Shown one piece after another: positions 38,020 to 46,650 of a stretch of 64,000 nucleotides of DNA. Below the pieces are notes generated by a model that did not search any database, had not been told where the DNA came from, and saw only the letters and a program-made list of their open reading frames with translations. The translations under genes and the position numbers were made by a program. The DNA comes from Sulfurimonas sp. (GTDB lineage: Bacteria; Campylobacterota; Campylobacteria; Campylobacterales; Sulfurimonadaceae): the NCBI RefSeq assembly GCF_028694605.1, contig NZ_JAQVKP010000005.1, positions 72,568 through 136,567 of the forward strand, in the 5' to 3' direction. How positions within the stretch are numbered: the first letter of the stretch is position 1; the number at the start of each line of letters is the position of its first letter.

Positions 38020-38901
38020 ATGTTTGGATTTATAAAAAAATCACTCAGCAAAACAGCCGAGGCGATAAAATCAATAGTTCCAAAACAAAAACCCTCCTTT
38101 ACCAAAGAGGAAATTGAGGAGATTTTGCTTGAGGCAGATGTAGAATATGCACTCGTAGAGATTATCTTAAATGAGATATACCAAAGCAAGATAACACGTG
38201 ATATTTTACGTTCAAAACTGCTTGCCACACTTGCTTACACCTCATACAAAGAGCCTGAATTTACGGCTCCTTTTGTTGAACTTATTGTCGGAGTAAACGG
38301 CGCGGGTAAAACAACAACTATCTCAAAACTTGCTGCTCGCTATAAAAATGAGGGCAAAAAAGTTATGCTTGGTGCAGGGGATACTTTTAGAGCAGCGGCG
38401 ATTGAGCAGCTTACTCTTTGGGCAAAGAAGCTTGACATTCCAATCATTGCCTCAAAACAAGGACACGACAGCTCTGCAGTTGCTTATGACACTATAGATT
38501 CGGCGAAGTCAAAAGGGTTTGACCACGTTATTATCGATACGGCGGGAAGACTTCATACTCAGACAAACCTCGCAAACGAGCTTAAAAAGATTCATAGAAT
38601 ATGCGACAAAGCACACAGCGGTGCACCGCACAGAACTATTCTTATTATAGACGGCACACAGGGCAACTCTGCCATAGCTCAAGCAAAAGCATTTAATGAG
38701 ATGATAGGGATTGACGGTATCGTTATCACAAAGCTTGACGGAACGGCAAAAGGAGGAAGTGTTTTTAGCATCGCTTATGCGCTTGGGCTTCCTATCCTCT
38801 ATGTAGGAACAGGCGAACAGCCGGAAAATCTCACGCCGTTTGACAAATATGAGTTTGTCGATGGTTTGCTAGACGCTATCTACTCACAAGAGGGAGATTA
38901 G
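38020..38901 (+). CDS. ftsY: Signal recognition particle receptor FtsY
   Basis: 293 residues, the short form without the long acidic A-domain of E. coli. The NG domain shows [21 protein letters not shown] (G1), [14 protein letters not shown] (G2), [14 protein letters not shown] (G3), [10 protein letters not shown] (G4) and [13 protein letters not shown] (G5). It docks SRP-ribosome complexes to the Sec translocon. Oddly, the stop codon TAG is the first three bases of a 122-bp dispersed repeat that follows, so the last residues of the natural C-terminus may have been set by that insertion. Confidence 0.96.
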   Translation: MFGFIKKSLSKTAEAIKSIVPKQKPSFTKEEIEEILLEADVEYALVEIILNEIYQSKITRDILRSKLLATLAYTSYKEPEFTAPFVELIVGVNGAGKTTTISKLAARYKNEGKKVMLGAGDTFRAAAIEQLTLWAKKLDIPIIASKQGHDSSAVAYDTIDSAKSKGFDHVIIDTAGRLHTQTNLANELKKIHRICDKAHSGAPHRTILIIDGTQGNSAIAQAKAFNEMIGIDGIVITKLDGTAKGGSVFSIAYALGLPILYVGTGEQPENLTPFDKYEFVDGLLDAIYSQEGD

Positions 38902-39021
38902 AATTCTTTCATAACCTCTGTTTGTTCTCTTAGGCTTCACAGTGGGTACCCCAAATCTAGCAAGCTAGATTTGACCCTTCCGTTGCAGAATCGTTCACAA
39001 ACAGAGGTTATGAGAAGTCTA
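38899..39021. repeat. Dispersed 122-bp element with terminal inverted repeats, copy 2
   Basis: Same element as 10646-10767, same orientation on the plus strand, with the inner segment nearly identical (CATAACCTCTGT, the central TCTAGC-AA-GCTAGA and GTTGCAGAATCGTTCACAAA match). The left end shows a few changes from the right. Its first three bases TAG are the ftsY stop codon. It holds no ORF and sits between ftsY and radA, where it may form a strong RNA hairpin in the transcript. Confidence 0.75.
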
Positions 39022-39108
39022 TTAAAAAATATGGCAAATTGCCATATTTTTACACCTTTTATACTTTTCTCTCTATAATTTCTCAAATTTTTCTAAGGTT
39101 GTTTGTCG

Positions 39109-40455
39109 ATGTCAAAGAAAAAAATCCTTTTCGAGTGCCAACATTGCGGGCTTACTACTCCAAGATGGATGGGTAAATGTACAAATTGCGGAGCATGGGA
39201 CTCTTTTGTAGAGCTAAACGAACAGCAGCAAGAAGTTGTAAAACAGACCAAATCAACCTCTGCTTCAGGAGCAAAAGCATGCAGCATCAACGAGATTGAG
39301 GATGAAGAGATATTTCGCTTTAGCTCCGGCAACTACGAGCTTGACACCGTTCTTGGCGGTGGTGTTGTTCCCGGGTCACTCACACTTATCGGAGGAAGCC
39401 CGGGAGTTGGAAAATCAACGCTTCTCTTAAAAGTAGGAGGTGACTTGGCTTCTAGCGGAAAAAATGTACTCTATGTAAGCGGAGAGGAGTCTGCTTCACA
39501 GATAAAACTTCGTGCAAATCGCCTAAAAGCAAACCAAAACTCTCTTTATCTGCTGAGCGAGATTCGTCTGGAACAGGTTTTGGTTGAGCTAGAGCATAGA
39601 GCATATGATTTTTTGATTATAGACTCCATCCAAACACTCTACTCCGAGAACATCGCCTCAGCCCCCGGTTCTGTTACACAAGTAAGACAGATAACTTTTG
39701 AGCTGATGCGAATAGCAAAAGATAAAAACATCGCCATCTTTATCATAGGACATATCACAAAAGAGGGTTCTATCGCCGGACCTAGAGTTTTGGAACACAT
39801 GGTCGATACCGTTCTTTACTTTGAGGGTGACTCTTCGCAAGAACTTAGAATCCTTCGTGGATTTAAAAACCGTTTTGGACCGACAAGCGAGATTGGTGTT
39901 TTTGAGATGCGCAGCGATGGACTTGTCTCGGCTACGGACATTGGTTCACGCTTTTTCAACCGTGATTCAGAGCAGGCAGGCTCTGCACTTACAGTCATTA
40001 TGGAGGGTTCACGCCCCATCATACTTGAAGTTCAAGCACTTGTCTCAGAGTCACACACTGCAAACTCTAAACGTCAGGCAACCGGTTTTGACACCAACAG
40101 GCTCAATATGCTCTTAGCACTTTTAGAGAGAAAACTTGAGATTCCGCTATCCGGATATGATGTTTTTATCAACGTCACGGGCGGAATAAAGATAAGTGAA
40201 ACATCGGCGGATTTGGCGGTGCTTGCAGCCATTATCAGCAGTTTTCGCAACCGTGCCATCTCAAAAAAGACCATCTTTATCGGTGAAGTAACCCTTGTCG
40301 GGGATGTAAGAGAGGTATATGGCATGGACGCAAGACTCAAAGAGGCAAATATGCAAAATATCACTAAAGCACTTGTTTGCAAAAAACCTTTAGAGAAGAC
40401 AAATATAAAAACATTTATCGTAGATGAAGTAACAAAACTCTTAGAATGGTACTAG
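39109..40455 (+). CDS. radA: DNA repair protein RadA
   Basis: 448 residues from the ATG at 39109 (an in-frame TTG at 39103 is too close to the AAGG at 39095-39098 to be preferred). N-terminal C4 zinc finger (CQHCG and CTNCG near 10-30), Walker A GGSPGVGKSTLLL near 96, the RadA-specific KNRFGP motif near 245 and a C-terminal Lon-like domain with FINVTGGIKISETSADLAVLAAI near 345-368. RadA processes recombination intermediates with RecA. It is downstream of ftsY, across a repeat. Confidence 0.96.
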   Translation: MSKKKILFECQHCGLTTPRWMGKCTNCGAWDSFVELNEQQQEVVKQTKSTSASGAKACSINEIEDEEIFRFSSGNYELDTVLGGGVVPGSLTLIGGSPGVGKSTLLLKVGGDLASSGKNVLYVSGEESASQIKLRANRLKANQNSLYLLSEIRLEQVLVELEHRAYDFLIIDSIQTLYSENIASAPGSVTQVRQITFELMRIAKDKNIAIFIIGHITKEGSIAGPRVLEHMVDTVLYFEGDSSQELRILRGFKNRFGPTSEIGVFEMRSDGLVSATDIGSRFFNRDSEQAGSALTVIMEGSRPIILEVQALVSESHTANSKRQATGFDTNRLNMLLALLERKLEIPLSGYDVFINVTGGIKISETSADLAVLAAIISSFRNRAISKKTIFIGEVTLVGDVREVYGMDARLKEANMQNITKALVCKKPLEKTNIKTFIVDEVTKLLEWY

Positions 40456-40485
40456 CTTTTAAACATCCTTTACTTTAGATGATAG

Positions 40486-40491
40486 TATAAT
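40486..40491 (+). promoter_or_regulatory. Candidate -10 box before the 85-residue gene
   Basis: TATAAT lies 30 bases before the ATG at 40521. The leader contains AAAAGGAAAG as a ribosome binding site. No clear -35 box is visible. Confidence 0.4.
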
Positions 40492-40520
40492 TTCTAAAAT
40501 TCTCAAAAGGAAAGCGTTTT

Positions 40521-40778
40521 ATGGATGCACAAGTAAGAAGCGAAGAAAAATTCTCCAAAATATCAATTGCTTATGAAGGAAGAGAGGAAGGGGAACTTGT
40601 ATGCTCTACCATAGATAAAATAACTTCAAAATATGATATAAAACCGGAGTCATATACATGTCACATCTCCGACACTAAGAACGTTGTTGTTCTTGAATAC
40701 CATGACGACGTCGAAAGAGAAGCCGGAGCAATATTTGAAGAGATTATAAAGACGTTAAATATAGAAATCTGTGACTAA
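40521..40778 (+). CDS. Small acidic protein of unknown function
   Basis: 85 residues, soluble, acidic, with alternating beta and helix character (KISIAYEG, ENKITSKYD-like, NVVVLEYHDD, AIFEEIIKTL). Two cysteines. I recognise no family. A good ribosome binding site, its own -10 box and a normal spacing to fliL (50 bases, with another promoter-like segment) support it as a real gene. It may be a conserved epsilonproteobacterial protein since it lies between radA and fliL, but nothing in the sequence shows function. Confidence 0.65.
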   Translation: MDAQVRSEEKFSKISIAYEGREEGELVCSTIDKITSKYDIKPESYTCHISDTKNVVVLEYHDDVEREAGAIFEEIIKTLNIEICD

Positions 40779-40828
40779 AAAATTTTGATATACTAACGAG
40801 ACTATATTTAATATTCAAGGAAGAAATC

Positions 40829-41398
40829 ATGGCGGATAAAGAGAAAAAAGAAGAAAGCGCAACAAACGAGGGAAAAAAGTCAAATACGCTGATGATAATC
40901 ATCATCGTTGTACTGCTGCTTATTATTATTGCGGGTGCCGTTGTTGCATTCCTTTTGATGAGCAGTGATGAGAAAAATGCGGCACAAGCCCCACAGCAGG
41001 TTGAACAAGCCGCTGCTCCTCAAACACAACAAAAAAGCACACCTAGCAAATCAAAAGATGACGGCGATGAGATGGGGACAAAAAAATTAAGCCAAATAGG
41101 TACGCTTTATCCGCTTGATACTTTCACAGTCAATCTCAAAAGCGATTCCGGACGTCGCTATCTAAAAACAACTATCTCGCTTGAACTTAACGGCAAAGAG
41201 TTAAGCATGGAACTTGACAACAAAAAACCTGTTATTAGAGATAGAATTATCAGGATTTTGACTTCCAAAACACTTGAGGAAATTTCTTCCAAAAAAGGGA
41301 AACAGAAAATTTCAGAGCAAATTATGGATACACTTAACTCTATGATTACAGATGGAAGTATAGACGGTATCTATTTTACAGAATTCGTCATTCAGTAA
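40829..41398 (+). CDS. fliL: Flagellar basal body-associated protein FliL
   Basis: 189 residues. Charged N-terminal tail, one membrane helix (about 21-45, LMIIIIVVLLLIIIAGAVVAFLL), a Pro/Gln-rich linker and a C-terminal periplasmic domain (YPLDTFTVNLKS to GIYFTEFVIQ) that matches FliL. FliL surrounds the MotAB stator. The stop overlaps the acpS start by 1 base (TAATG). No other flagellar gene is in the window. Confidence 0.93.
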   Translation: MADKEKKEESATNEGKKSNTLMIIIIVVLLLIIIAGAVVAFLLMSSDEKNAAQAPQQVEQAAAPQTQQKSTPSKSKDDGDEMGTKKLSQIGTLYPLDTFTVNLKSDSGRRYLKTTISLELNGKELSMELDNKKPVIRDRIIRILTSKTLEEISSKKGKQKISEQIMDTLNSMITDGSIDGIYFTEFVIQ

Positions 41399-41766
41399 TG
41401 ATAGGAATAGATCTCATTAAAATATCCCGCATGGAGCGCTTCATCCAAAGATTTGGAAGCAGAGCGCTTGAGAAATTTTTATTTGATGATGAGATAGCTC
41501 TTGTAAAAAACCACAAAACAGCTTCAGGATTTTGGGCAGCAAAAGAGGCATGTTCAAAAGCTCTTGGTGTTGGAATCGGTGCTGAGTGTGGGTTTCACGA
41601 TATAATCATTTACAAAACTGTAAACGGCGCTCCAAGCCTACAGCTTACCCAAAAAATTATCGAAAAATTTGCTATTTCGGATATAAGTTTATCAATCACG
41701 CATGACGGGGAGTATGCTATTGCCGTTGTGGCGATAGAATCAGCCGCCGCCGACAAAATCAAGTAG
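41398..41766 (+). CDS. acpS: Holo-[acyl-carrier-protein] synthase
   Basis: 122 residues, the usual AcpS length. IGIDLIKISRMERF near the start has the Asp metal ligand, and FWAAKEACSKALGVGI near 43-58 is the second conserved motif with the Glu ligand. It moves 4'-phosphopantetheine from CoA to ACP. Coupled to fliL by a TAATG overlap, an arrangement conserved in H. pylori (HP0808-HP0809). The 3' end overlaps the convergent thiS by 27 bases. Confidence 0.95.
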   Translation: MIGIDLIKISRMERFIQRFGSRALEKFLFDDEIALVKNHKTASGFWAAKEACSKALGVGIGAECGFHDIIIYKTVNGAPSLQLTQKIIEKFAISDISLSITHDGEYAIAVVAIESAAADKIK

Positions 41767-41940
41767 TTCGATTTTATCTCCATCGCAAAGCCTGTGCGTT
41801 GCCCATTCGTTTTGTTTTACAATTTGCATATTGACGGCTGCTGCCATCACTTTATCTTTAAGCTCTAGTTTTTCTAATATTTTTTCAAGTGTAATATCAT
41901 CCGAAAACTCTTTTATTTCGCCATTGATAGTCAGTTCCAT
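41740..41940 (-). CDS. thiS: Sulfur carrier protein ThiS
   Basis: 66 residues, beta-grasp protein ending in the diglycine tail (FVGGG), where ThiS is made into a thiocarboxylate to give sulfur for the thiazole of thiamine. MELTINGEIKEF at the start is the family pattern. It is convergent with acpS, sharing 27 bases at the ends. Its upstream gap is shared with the divergent response regulator; no TPP riboswitch is seen in this short gap. Confidence 0.88.
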   Translation of the reverse strand: MELTINGEIKEFSDDITLEKILEKLELKDKVMAAAVNMQIVKQNEWATHRLCDGDKIELLDFVGGG

Positions 41941-41977
41941 TTCTATAACCTTTTTTGCGTTATAGTATCCTATTTTA

Positions 41978-42006
41978 TTGAATACGCAATCAATAAGGAG
42001 TATAAT
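41978..42006 (+). promoter_or_regulatory. Promoter of the response regulator gene (-35 TTGAAT, -10 TATAAT)
   Basis: TTGAAT at 41978-41983 and TATAAT at 42001-42006 are 17 bases apart, the ideal spacing. TTGCGT and ACGCAA form an inverted pair at 41955-41960 and 41984-41989 around the -35 box, which could be a regulator site. Confidence 0.6.
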
Positions 42007-42033
42007 TAATAAAATAGAAGTAAGGGGTATTCT

Positions 42034-42783
42034 TTGAATTTTAAAGAACTGTTAAATGATACAAAAAAATTCTCTATTCTATTTGTTGAAGATTATGATG
42101 AACTGCGAGAAAACACAAGAGAGGTTTTAAATAAGTTTTTTAACAATGCCGATAGTGCAAAAAATGGGGAAGAAGCGCTTCAGCAATATAAAAATTTTTA
42201 CGATAAAGAGTCAAAATACTACGATATAGTTCTTTCAGATATACAGATGCCTCGTATGAACGGTGTTGAACTTGTAGAGCGTATTTACGCCATCAATCCT
42301 CTTCAGACCGTTATCATGCTCTCAGCCCATGACGATGCAAAATACCTTATACCGCTCATCAACTTGAAAGTGGAGCGGTTTATAAAAAAACCGATTGACT
42401 ACCAAGATTTACTAAGTACACTTCAAAAAACAACAAAAAAACTAATTTTAAAAAATGAACAACAAAATCAATCCACTCCGTCTTCACTTATAAAATTACA
42501 CGGAACTTGTACTTTTGACAAAGATACAAATATTTTACAAGTAGATAACACTATGATTCCTCTTACAAAATATGAGATTCTTTTTTTGCAAATACTCACA
42601 AACAGTGTAGGAAAAATCTATTCAAATGAAGAGATAACAGCATACTATATCGCATCTAATGAAAATTTAGATACGCTCCATGTCCGCAAACTTGTCTCAA
42701 AACTGAGAAAAAAAATATCAGGCAACTGCATTGAGAGCGTTTATGGGATTGGGTATAGAGTTATTCCTCATCTTACAAACTAA
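42034..42783 (+). CDS. OmpR-type response regulator
   Basis: 249 residues with a TTG start at 42034, supported by AAGGGG at 42022-42027 upstream. The receiver domain (LFVEDYDELREN, VLSDIQMPRMNGVEL with phospho-acceptor Asp68 in LSDIQ, MLSAHDDAKY, KKPID) is complete. A long linker (about 130-160) leads to a winged-helix DNA-binding domain (PLTKYEILFLQILTNSVGKI, HVRKLVSKLRKKI). It is an orphan: no histidine kinase is adjacent. It is convergent with the Crp-like gene. The target genes cannot be inferred. Confidence 0.9.
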   Translation: MNFKELLNDTKKFSILFVEDYDELRENTREVLNKFFNNADSAKNGEEALQQYKNFYDKESKYYDIVLSDIQMPRMNGVELVERIYAINPLQTVIMLSAHDDAKYLIPLINLKVERFIKKPIDYQDLLSTLQKTTKKLILKNEQQNQSTPSSLIKLHGTCTFDKDTNILQVDNTMIPLTKYEILFLQILTNSVGKIYSNEEITAYYIASNENLDTLHVRKLVSKLRKKISGNCIESVYGIGYRVIPHLTN

Positions 42784-42798
42784 AGGGCATCTCTAAAA

Positions 42799-43428
42799 TC
42801 AAAAGTATTGGACAAGAGCATCCCTGTCTATATATTTTTTCTTTATATTGATGGTGCCGTTATCTTTGAAAAATTTTAGTATGCGTGAGAGTGTCTCCGG
42901 AGAAACACCCAAAATTTCGGCTATCTCTATATTTTTTGTCTCAAAAAAATCATCCGAATGGCTGTATATATACTTTGCTACCCTCTCTTTTGAGTCCAGA
43001 ACCAAGTTAGTAGAGATGATATTTTCAAGATTCTTAATCTTTTTAATAAGAGATGTTTGGATGTTAAAAGCAAGATTTGGATTTAAAAAAATAATCTCTT
43101 TAAGTTTTTCAAAGTCTATCTTTAAAAATTCCACATCACTGTAAGCCTTTGCCGTTGCCGGATAAGGGATACCCTCAAAGTTTGCAACCTCGCCGATAAG
43201 TTCGTTCTCATGAAAATACTTAAGCACTATCTCTTTGTGGCTTGAGGTTGTTTTGTAGAGCTTTATAACACCTTTTACTAAAAGATAGAGATACCTTGGC
43301 CCATCACCCTCGTAAAATACAATGTTGTCTCTGCCAATCTTATGTTCTGTCGTAAAGCTTTCTATCTTTTTTATAGTCTCATCATCAATATTTTGAAAGA
43401 GGATCGTGTTTTTTAGATGTATTTTCAT
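42799..43428 (-). CDS. Crp/Fnr family transcriptional regulator
   Basis: 209 residues. N-terminal cyclic-nucleotide-binding-like beta barrel (DNIVFYEGDGPRYLYLLVKGVIKLYKT) and a C-terminal helix-turn-helix with AEILGVSPETLSRILKFF near 169. It has no cysteine, so it cannot be a classical Fe-S FNR; an NO- or redox-sensing DNR/NnrR-like or nucleotide-independent type is possible. It is the last gene of the NosL-ABC operon (4-base overlap with nosL), which suggests it controls that operon. Confidence 0.9.
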   Translation of the reverse strand: MKIHLKNTILFQNIDDETIKKIESFTTEHKIGRDNIVFYEGDGPRYLYLLVKGVIKLYKTTSSHKEIVLKYFHENELIGEVANFEGIPYPATAKAYSDVEFLKIDFEKLKEIIFLNPNLAFNIQTSLIKKIKNLENIISTNLVLDSKERVAKYIYSHSDDFFETKNIEIAEILGVSPETLSRILKFFKDNGTINIKKKYIDRDALVQYF

Positions 43429-43856
43429 TTTATTTTTTTCACAACCTCATCATAAGTTAAAATCTCCACACCCTCCTTGATGCTCTGTTTTGAGGCATGC
43501 GCACTATAACCAAATGCCATCGGAGTGACATTTTCAGAGCTGTAAAATGCACTTCTGGCATCAATCCACTCTCCGGTAATGGCATCGGTAATCCAAATCT
43601 TCACACTATCTTTAAAGTCGATTTTCTCTTCTTCGAACCATAAAACCATGCAACCGATATCATCAAATTTATGGACTTTTTTTGTTGTGGGGTTTTGCAG
43701 CTGAACGGTGTTTTTTCTATCACTAAGCACCATAACACAACGGTCACACATATCTCTGTCCCAATGTATCTTTGCAGGTCCTCCCGCAACTTTCTCTTCA
43801 CATCCCAAAAAAAGAAGTGCAAACAAAGAGAGTAAAAAAAGTTTAAACATCAACAT
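43425..43856 (-). CDS. NosL family lipoprotein
   Basis: 143 residues. Lipobox LLFLGC near 15-19, then the NosL pattern: DRDMCDRCVMVLSDRKNTVQL near 34, FDDIGCMVLWF near 67 and a C-terminal SSENVTPMAFGYSAHA. NosL proteins are periplasmic copper(I)-binding chaperones first found in nitrous-oxide reductase clusters. No nosZ is in the window. It lies 3 bases after the multi-span membrane protein gene and overlaps the Crp-like gene, so it is in the same operon. Confidence 0.85.
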   Translation of the reverse strand: MLMFKLFLLSLFALLFLGCEEKVAGGPAKIHWDRDMCDRCVMVLSDRKNTVQLQNPTTKKVHKFDDIGCMVLWFEEEKIDFKDSVKIWITDAITGEWIDARSAFYSSENVTPMAFGYSAHASKQSIKEGVEILTYDEVVKKIK

Positions 43857-43859
43857 TCC

Positions 43860-44807
43860 TTATAACAAAACGCCGTTTTTAATATAGTAAAACAGCACAT
43901 AAAGTGTCAGCAATATAACATAAAGAGAATTAAACAAAAGTGAGATTTTATATCCACTTGCAACCTTTGGCATAAAACCGATAATCATCCCGTGAAATGT
44001 TCCTAAAAACAGAGCTGTGTAGAGAAAATAGCCGACATAGTAGTAGTCACTCTGCAAAAAACAAAACGGGCAGCGGTGCGATGGAAGCTCATATATGTAT
44101 GTTCCAAAAAAGAGGATGAGCGATACAAGCGAAACAGGAAGAAAAAGAGTGTTGAGCATGCTAAAGAGATACTTTTTCTTTAAAAAAAAGAAGAGAAGAA
44201 TCAAAAAATAGTTTCCATAAAAAGCAAGCAGCAAAAGAGAGCTGTCTATCTTAAAAAGAGTTGAGAGTGCTGAAGTGGAAGAACTTGAATAGATACTGCC
44301 GCAACAACTTACCATCTTGTCTATCTCTATATCTTGAAACATTCTAAAATCAAGTATGAGTTCAAGCAAAAGAGATAGAAAGAATGCTAAAAAAAGTCCA
44401 AATTTTAGCTTTGTGTAGGGTTGATTTTTGTCACTCATATCTATACTATGGAGTTTGAGCCAAGAAGCAAAAAGATAGAGGTTGATGATTTTGAGAGCTA
44501 TAAGATACATCCCGCTTTGCGTGGCATCCACAACTCCCGCAGCACACATGGCACCGGTAATAACGCCAGATATTTTGTCAAGTGTAAAGATAAAAAAGGC
44601 AAAAAGCGGTACTTTGACACTAAAGATATACTTGATGATGGTTGCCGCCAGAAAACTCTGTTTTTCAAGGCTATATTGCAGCGGAGTGGTTGCATCGGCA
44701 TCCCATTTTAAAAATATCCTAAAGCTTAGCACAAATGCGACTGCGCCAAACAACCCAAAGAGTAGGTTGAGTATGAGAATGGCGAGAACTTCGGGGGTAA
44801 GAAGCAT
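43860..44807 (-). CDS. Polytopic membrane protein of unknown function with Cys motifs
   Basis: 315 residues, 8 or 9 predicted membrane helices (examples: 7-30, 53-80, 95-115, 132-153, 195-220, 228-250, 262-283, 291-310). Two cysteine sites lie near loops: SCCGS at about 168-172 and HRCPFCFLQS near 248-256, plus CAAG near 88. I know no family for it. Its place between a MacB/FtsX-type ABC ATPase and a NosL lipoprotein suggests work on copper, thiols or haem in the envelope. The start is coupled to the ATPase stop (TAATG). Confidence 0.7.
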   Translation of the reverse strand: MLLTPEVLAILILNLLFGLFGAVAFVLSFRIFLKWDADATTPLQYSLEKQSFLAATIIKYIFSVKVPLFAFFIFTLDKISGVITGAMCAAGVVDATQSGMYLIALKIINLYLFASWLKLHSIDMSDKNQPYTKLKFGLFLAFFLSLLLELILDFRMFQDIEIDKMVSCCGSIYSSSSTSALSTLFKIDSSLLLLAFYGNYFLILLFFFLKKKYLFSMLNTLFLPVSLVSLILFFGTYIYELPSHRCPFCFLQSDYYYVGYFLYTALFLGTFHGMIIGFMPKVASGYKISLLFNSLYVILLTLYVLFYYIKNGVLL

Positions 44808-45475
44808 TAGAGAATCTTTCCTTGAGAAATCTCTATCTCTCTATCGACAACATCAAGTCCAAAGAAAAGAGGATCATGTGTCGCTATAACAATGGTTTTT
44901 CCCTCTGCTTTAAGCTCTCCCACTATCTCTACAAAGGAGAGTGAGAGCTTGGAGTCGAGGTTTGCGGTTGGCTCATCGGCGAGGATGATTTGCGGGTTGT
45001 TGATGTTTGCTCTGGCAATCGCCACTCGCTGCTGCTCACCGCCTGATAGGTTTTTGACAAGCTGTTTTGCCTTGTGCGCTATATGAAACATCCCCAAAAC
45101 ACGCTCAAGTTTCGCTTTTATCTCTTTGGCATCAAGATTTATCGGTACAAGCGGCAGAATGATATTTTCTTCCACACTAAGCGTTGGTATAAGGTTGTAC
45201 TTTTGAAAAACAAACCCTATGGTGTTGCGCCTAAAATCAGAAGCAAAACTATCGGGAAGTTTGGAGATTCGCTCATCTGCTACAACCACCTCGCCGCTTG
45301 TGGGTTTGCTGAGTGCGGCAACAAGCGAGAGAATCGTACTCTTTCCGCTCCCGCTTGATCCTCTCAGTACGACAACCTCTCCTTTTTTTATCTCAAGATT
45401 GATATTATCAAGCGCAATTACGCTCTCGTTTTGGTTTACCTCATACTTTTTTACTACATCTATCAAGCGTATCAT
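44807..45475 (-). CDS. ABC transporter ATP-binding protein (LolD/MacB type)
   Basis: 222 residues. Walker A GSSGSGKSTIL near 37, signature NLSGGEQQRVAIARA near 139, Walker B QIILADEPTANLDSK near 160 and the H-loop ATHDPLF near 198. The LolD/MacB/FtsE group normally pairs with FtsX-type permeases that move or sense substrates in the periplasm rather than import them. Coupled to the permease (TAATG) and to the membrane protein downstream. Confidence 0.93.
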   Translation of the reverse strand: MIRLIDVVKKYEVNQNESVIALDNINLEIKKGEVVVLRGSSGSGKSTILSLVAALSKPTSGEVVVADERISKLPDSFASDFRRNTIGFVFQKYNLIPTLSVEENIILPLVPINLDAKEIKAKLERVLGMFHIAHKAKQLVKNLSGGEQQRVAIARANINNPQIILADEPTANLDSKLSLSFVEIVGELKAEGKTIVIATHDPLFFGLDVVDREIEISQGKIL

Positions 45476-46650
45476 TAGCGTATTACCTCATCTGCTTCAA
45501 GTGTTGCGCTTCTCCATGATGGAATGATGATAGCAGCAATGTAGAGCGGCACTGTAAGAAAAAAGAGAAGTGCAAGTGTCTGCACATCTAGCACAAAAGG
45601 GAGTGCAAAAGATGTTTTGAGCTGCGAATAGCCGGAAAAAATCTCCCGTAAAAGCGGTGCATGAAAGATATAGACAAAAGCAAGTGCAAGTGAAATCCCG
45701 ACAAGATAGGCAAAAAGTGAGACTATAAAACCTTCATAAAATTTCTCTCTTAGCACGTCATCAACTCTCCAGCCGATAGCTTTTAGTATGCCAATCTCAC
45801 GTTTTTGCTCGCTGCTCAGTCCGCTTGCCCTGTCATAGATGATGATAAAAAAAGCAAAAAGAGCAGTGGTAAAGAGTGCCAAAAAGATACCGCTTTTATA
45901 GTCAAAGATATTTTGATAGCTGATTTTAAGATCATCCTTGGTGATAACTCTTGTGTCGGGATAGAGAAGTTTGATTTTTGAGGCGATGGTTGCCACTTCG
46001 TTGAAATTGGCTACACGCACAACGATATCGGTCGCTTTGCTCTGCTTTATATCAAAAATCTCTCTCACACCCTCTTTACTCATAAGGATAATATCGTTAG
46101 ACTCAAGCTCAGTCTGAGCTTTGAAAACACCGCCGATATCTACTCGCTTGAGCGAGCCATCAGGTTTGATAAAGTTAAAATACTCTTTGTAGTAGTTCGC
46201 ATCCATCACTCGTTTCACTCCCTCACCCACAAGCATGGATGTTCCTGTAAAATCAAGCTTTGTTGCAGCATCTACAAATGATTTTTTATACTGCTCTTCA
46301 TACTCATCTATGCCCATAAGCGTAAAGTTTACCCCCGCATTTTCAAAGTAGTAATACCCCCACACCCTTGCCACTGCACTCTCTACGCCGTGAAGTTCTA
46401 AAATCGCATCCATGAGGGCGACATCTATCTCGTCATGCCGTCCTGCTTTAATCTTTTGCACTGTAATCTCAGGGAGTGCTTCTACGGTTGCATGAAGTTC
46501 GTATTTTATGGAGCTTGTGATAAAAAATATGGATGAGAGCAGAAAAATTAGAAGCGTTAAAACCAAAGCGACAAAAACGGTTTTATATTTTTGGCGCAAC
46601 AGCGAGTTGATAGCATACTCAACGATATAGAAATTAATCCTACTTCGCAT
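45475..46650 (-). CDS. ABC transporter permease (FtsX/MacB type)
   Basis: 391 residues from the ATG at 46650, which has AAGGC 6-7 bases before it. An earlier in-frame ATG at 46680 would overlap the previous gene by 41 bases. TM1 is near 22-45, followed by a ~200-residue periplasmic domain (MacB_PCD-like), then three helices (roughly 255-280, 305-330, 350-375) with the GILKAIGW motif (REIGILKAIGWRVDDVL) typical of FtsX permeases. The substrate is unknown; the Nos-type neighbours make copper or lipoprotein handling a candidate. Confidence 0.9.
   Translation of the reverse strand: MRSRINFYIVEYAINSLLRQKYKTVFVALVLTLLIFLLSSIFFITSSIKYELHATVEALPEITVQKIKAGRHDEIDVALMDAILELHGVESAVARVWGYYYFENAGVNFTLMGIDEYEEQYKKSFVDAATKLDFTGTSMLVGEGVKRVMDANYYKEYFNFIKPDGSLKRVDIGGVFKAQTELESNDIILMSKEGVREIFDIKQSKATDIVVRVANFNEVATIASKIKLLYPDTRVITKDDLKISYQNIFDYKSGIFLALFTTALFAFFIIIYDRASGLSSEQKREIGILKAIGWRVDDVLREKFYEGFIVSLFAYLVGISLALAFVYIFHAPLLREIFSGYSQLKTSFALPFVLDVQTLALLFFLTVPLYIAAIIIPSWRSATLEADEVIR

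Noticed and set aside
41941..42033. TPP riboswitch upstream of thiS
   Set aside because: The gap is only 93 bases, shared with a divergent promoter, and no conserved THI-box sequence can be found.
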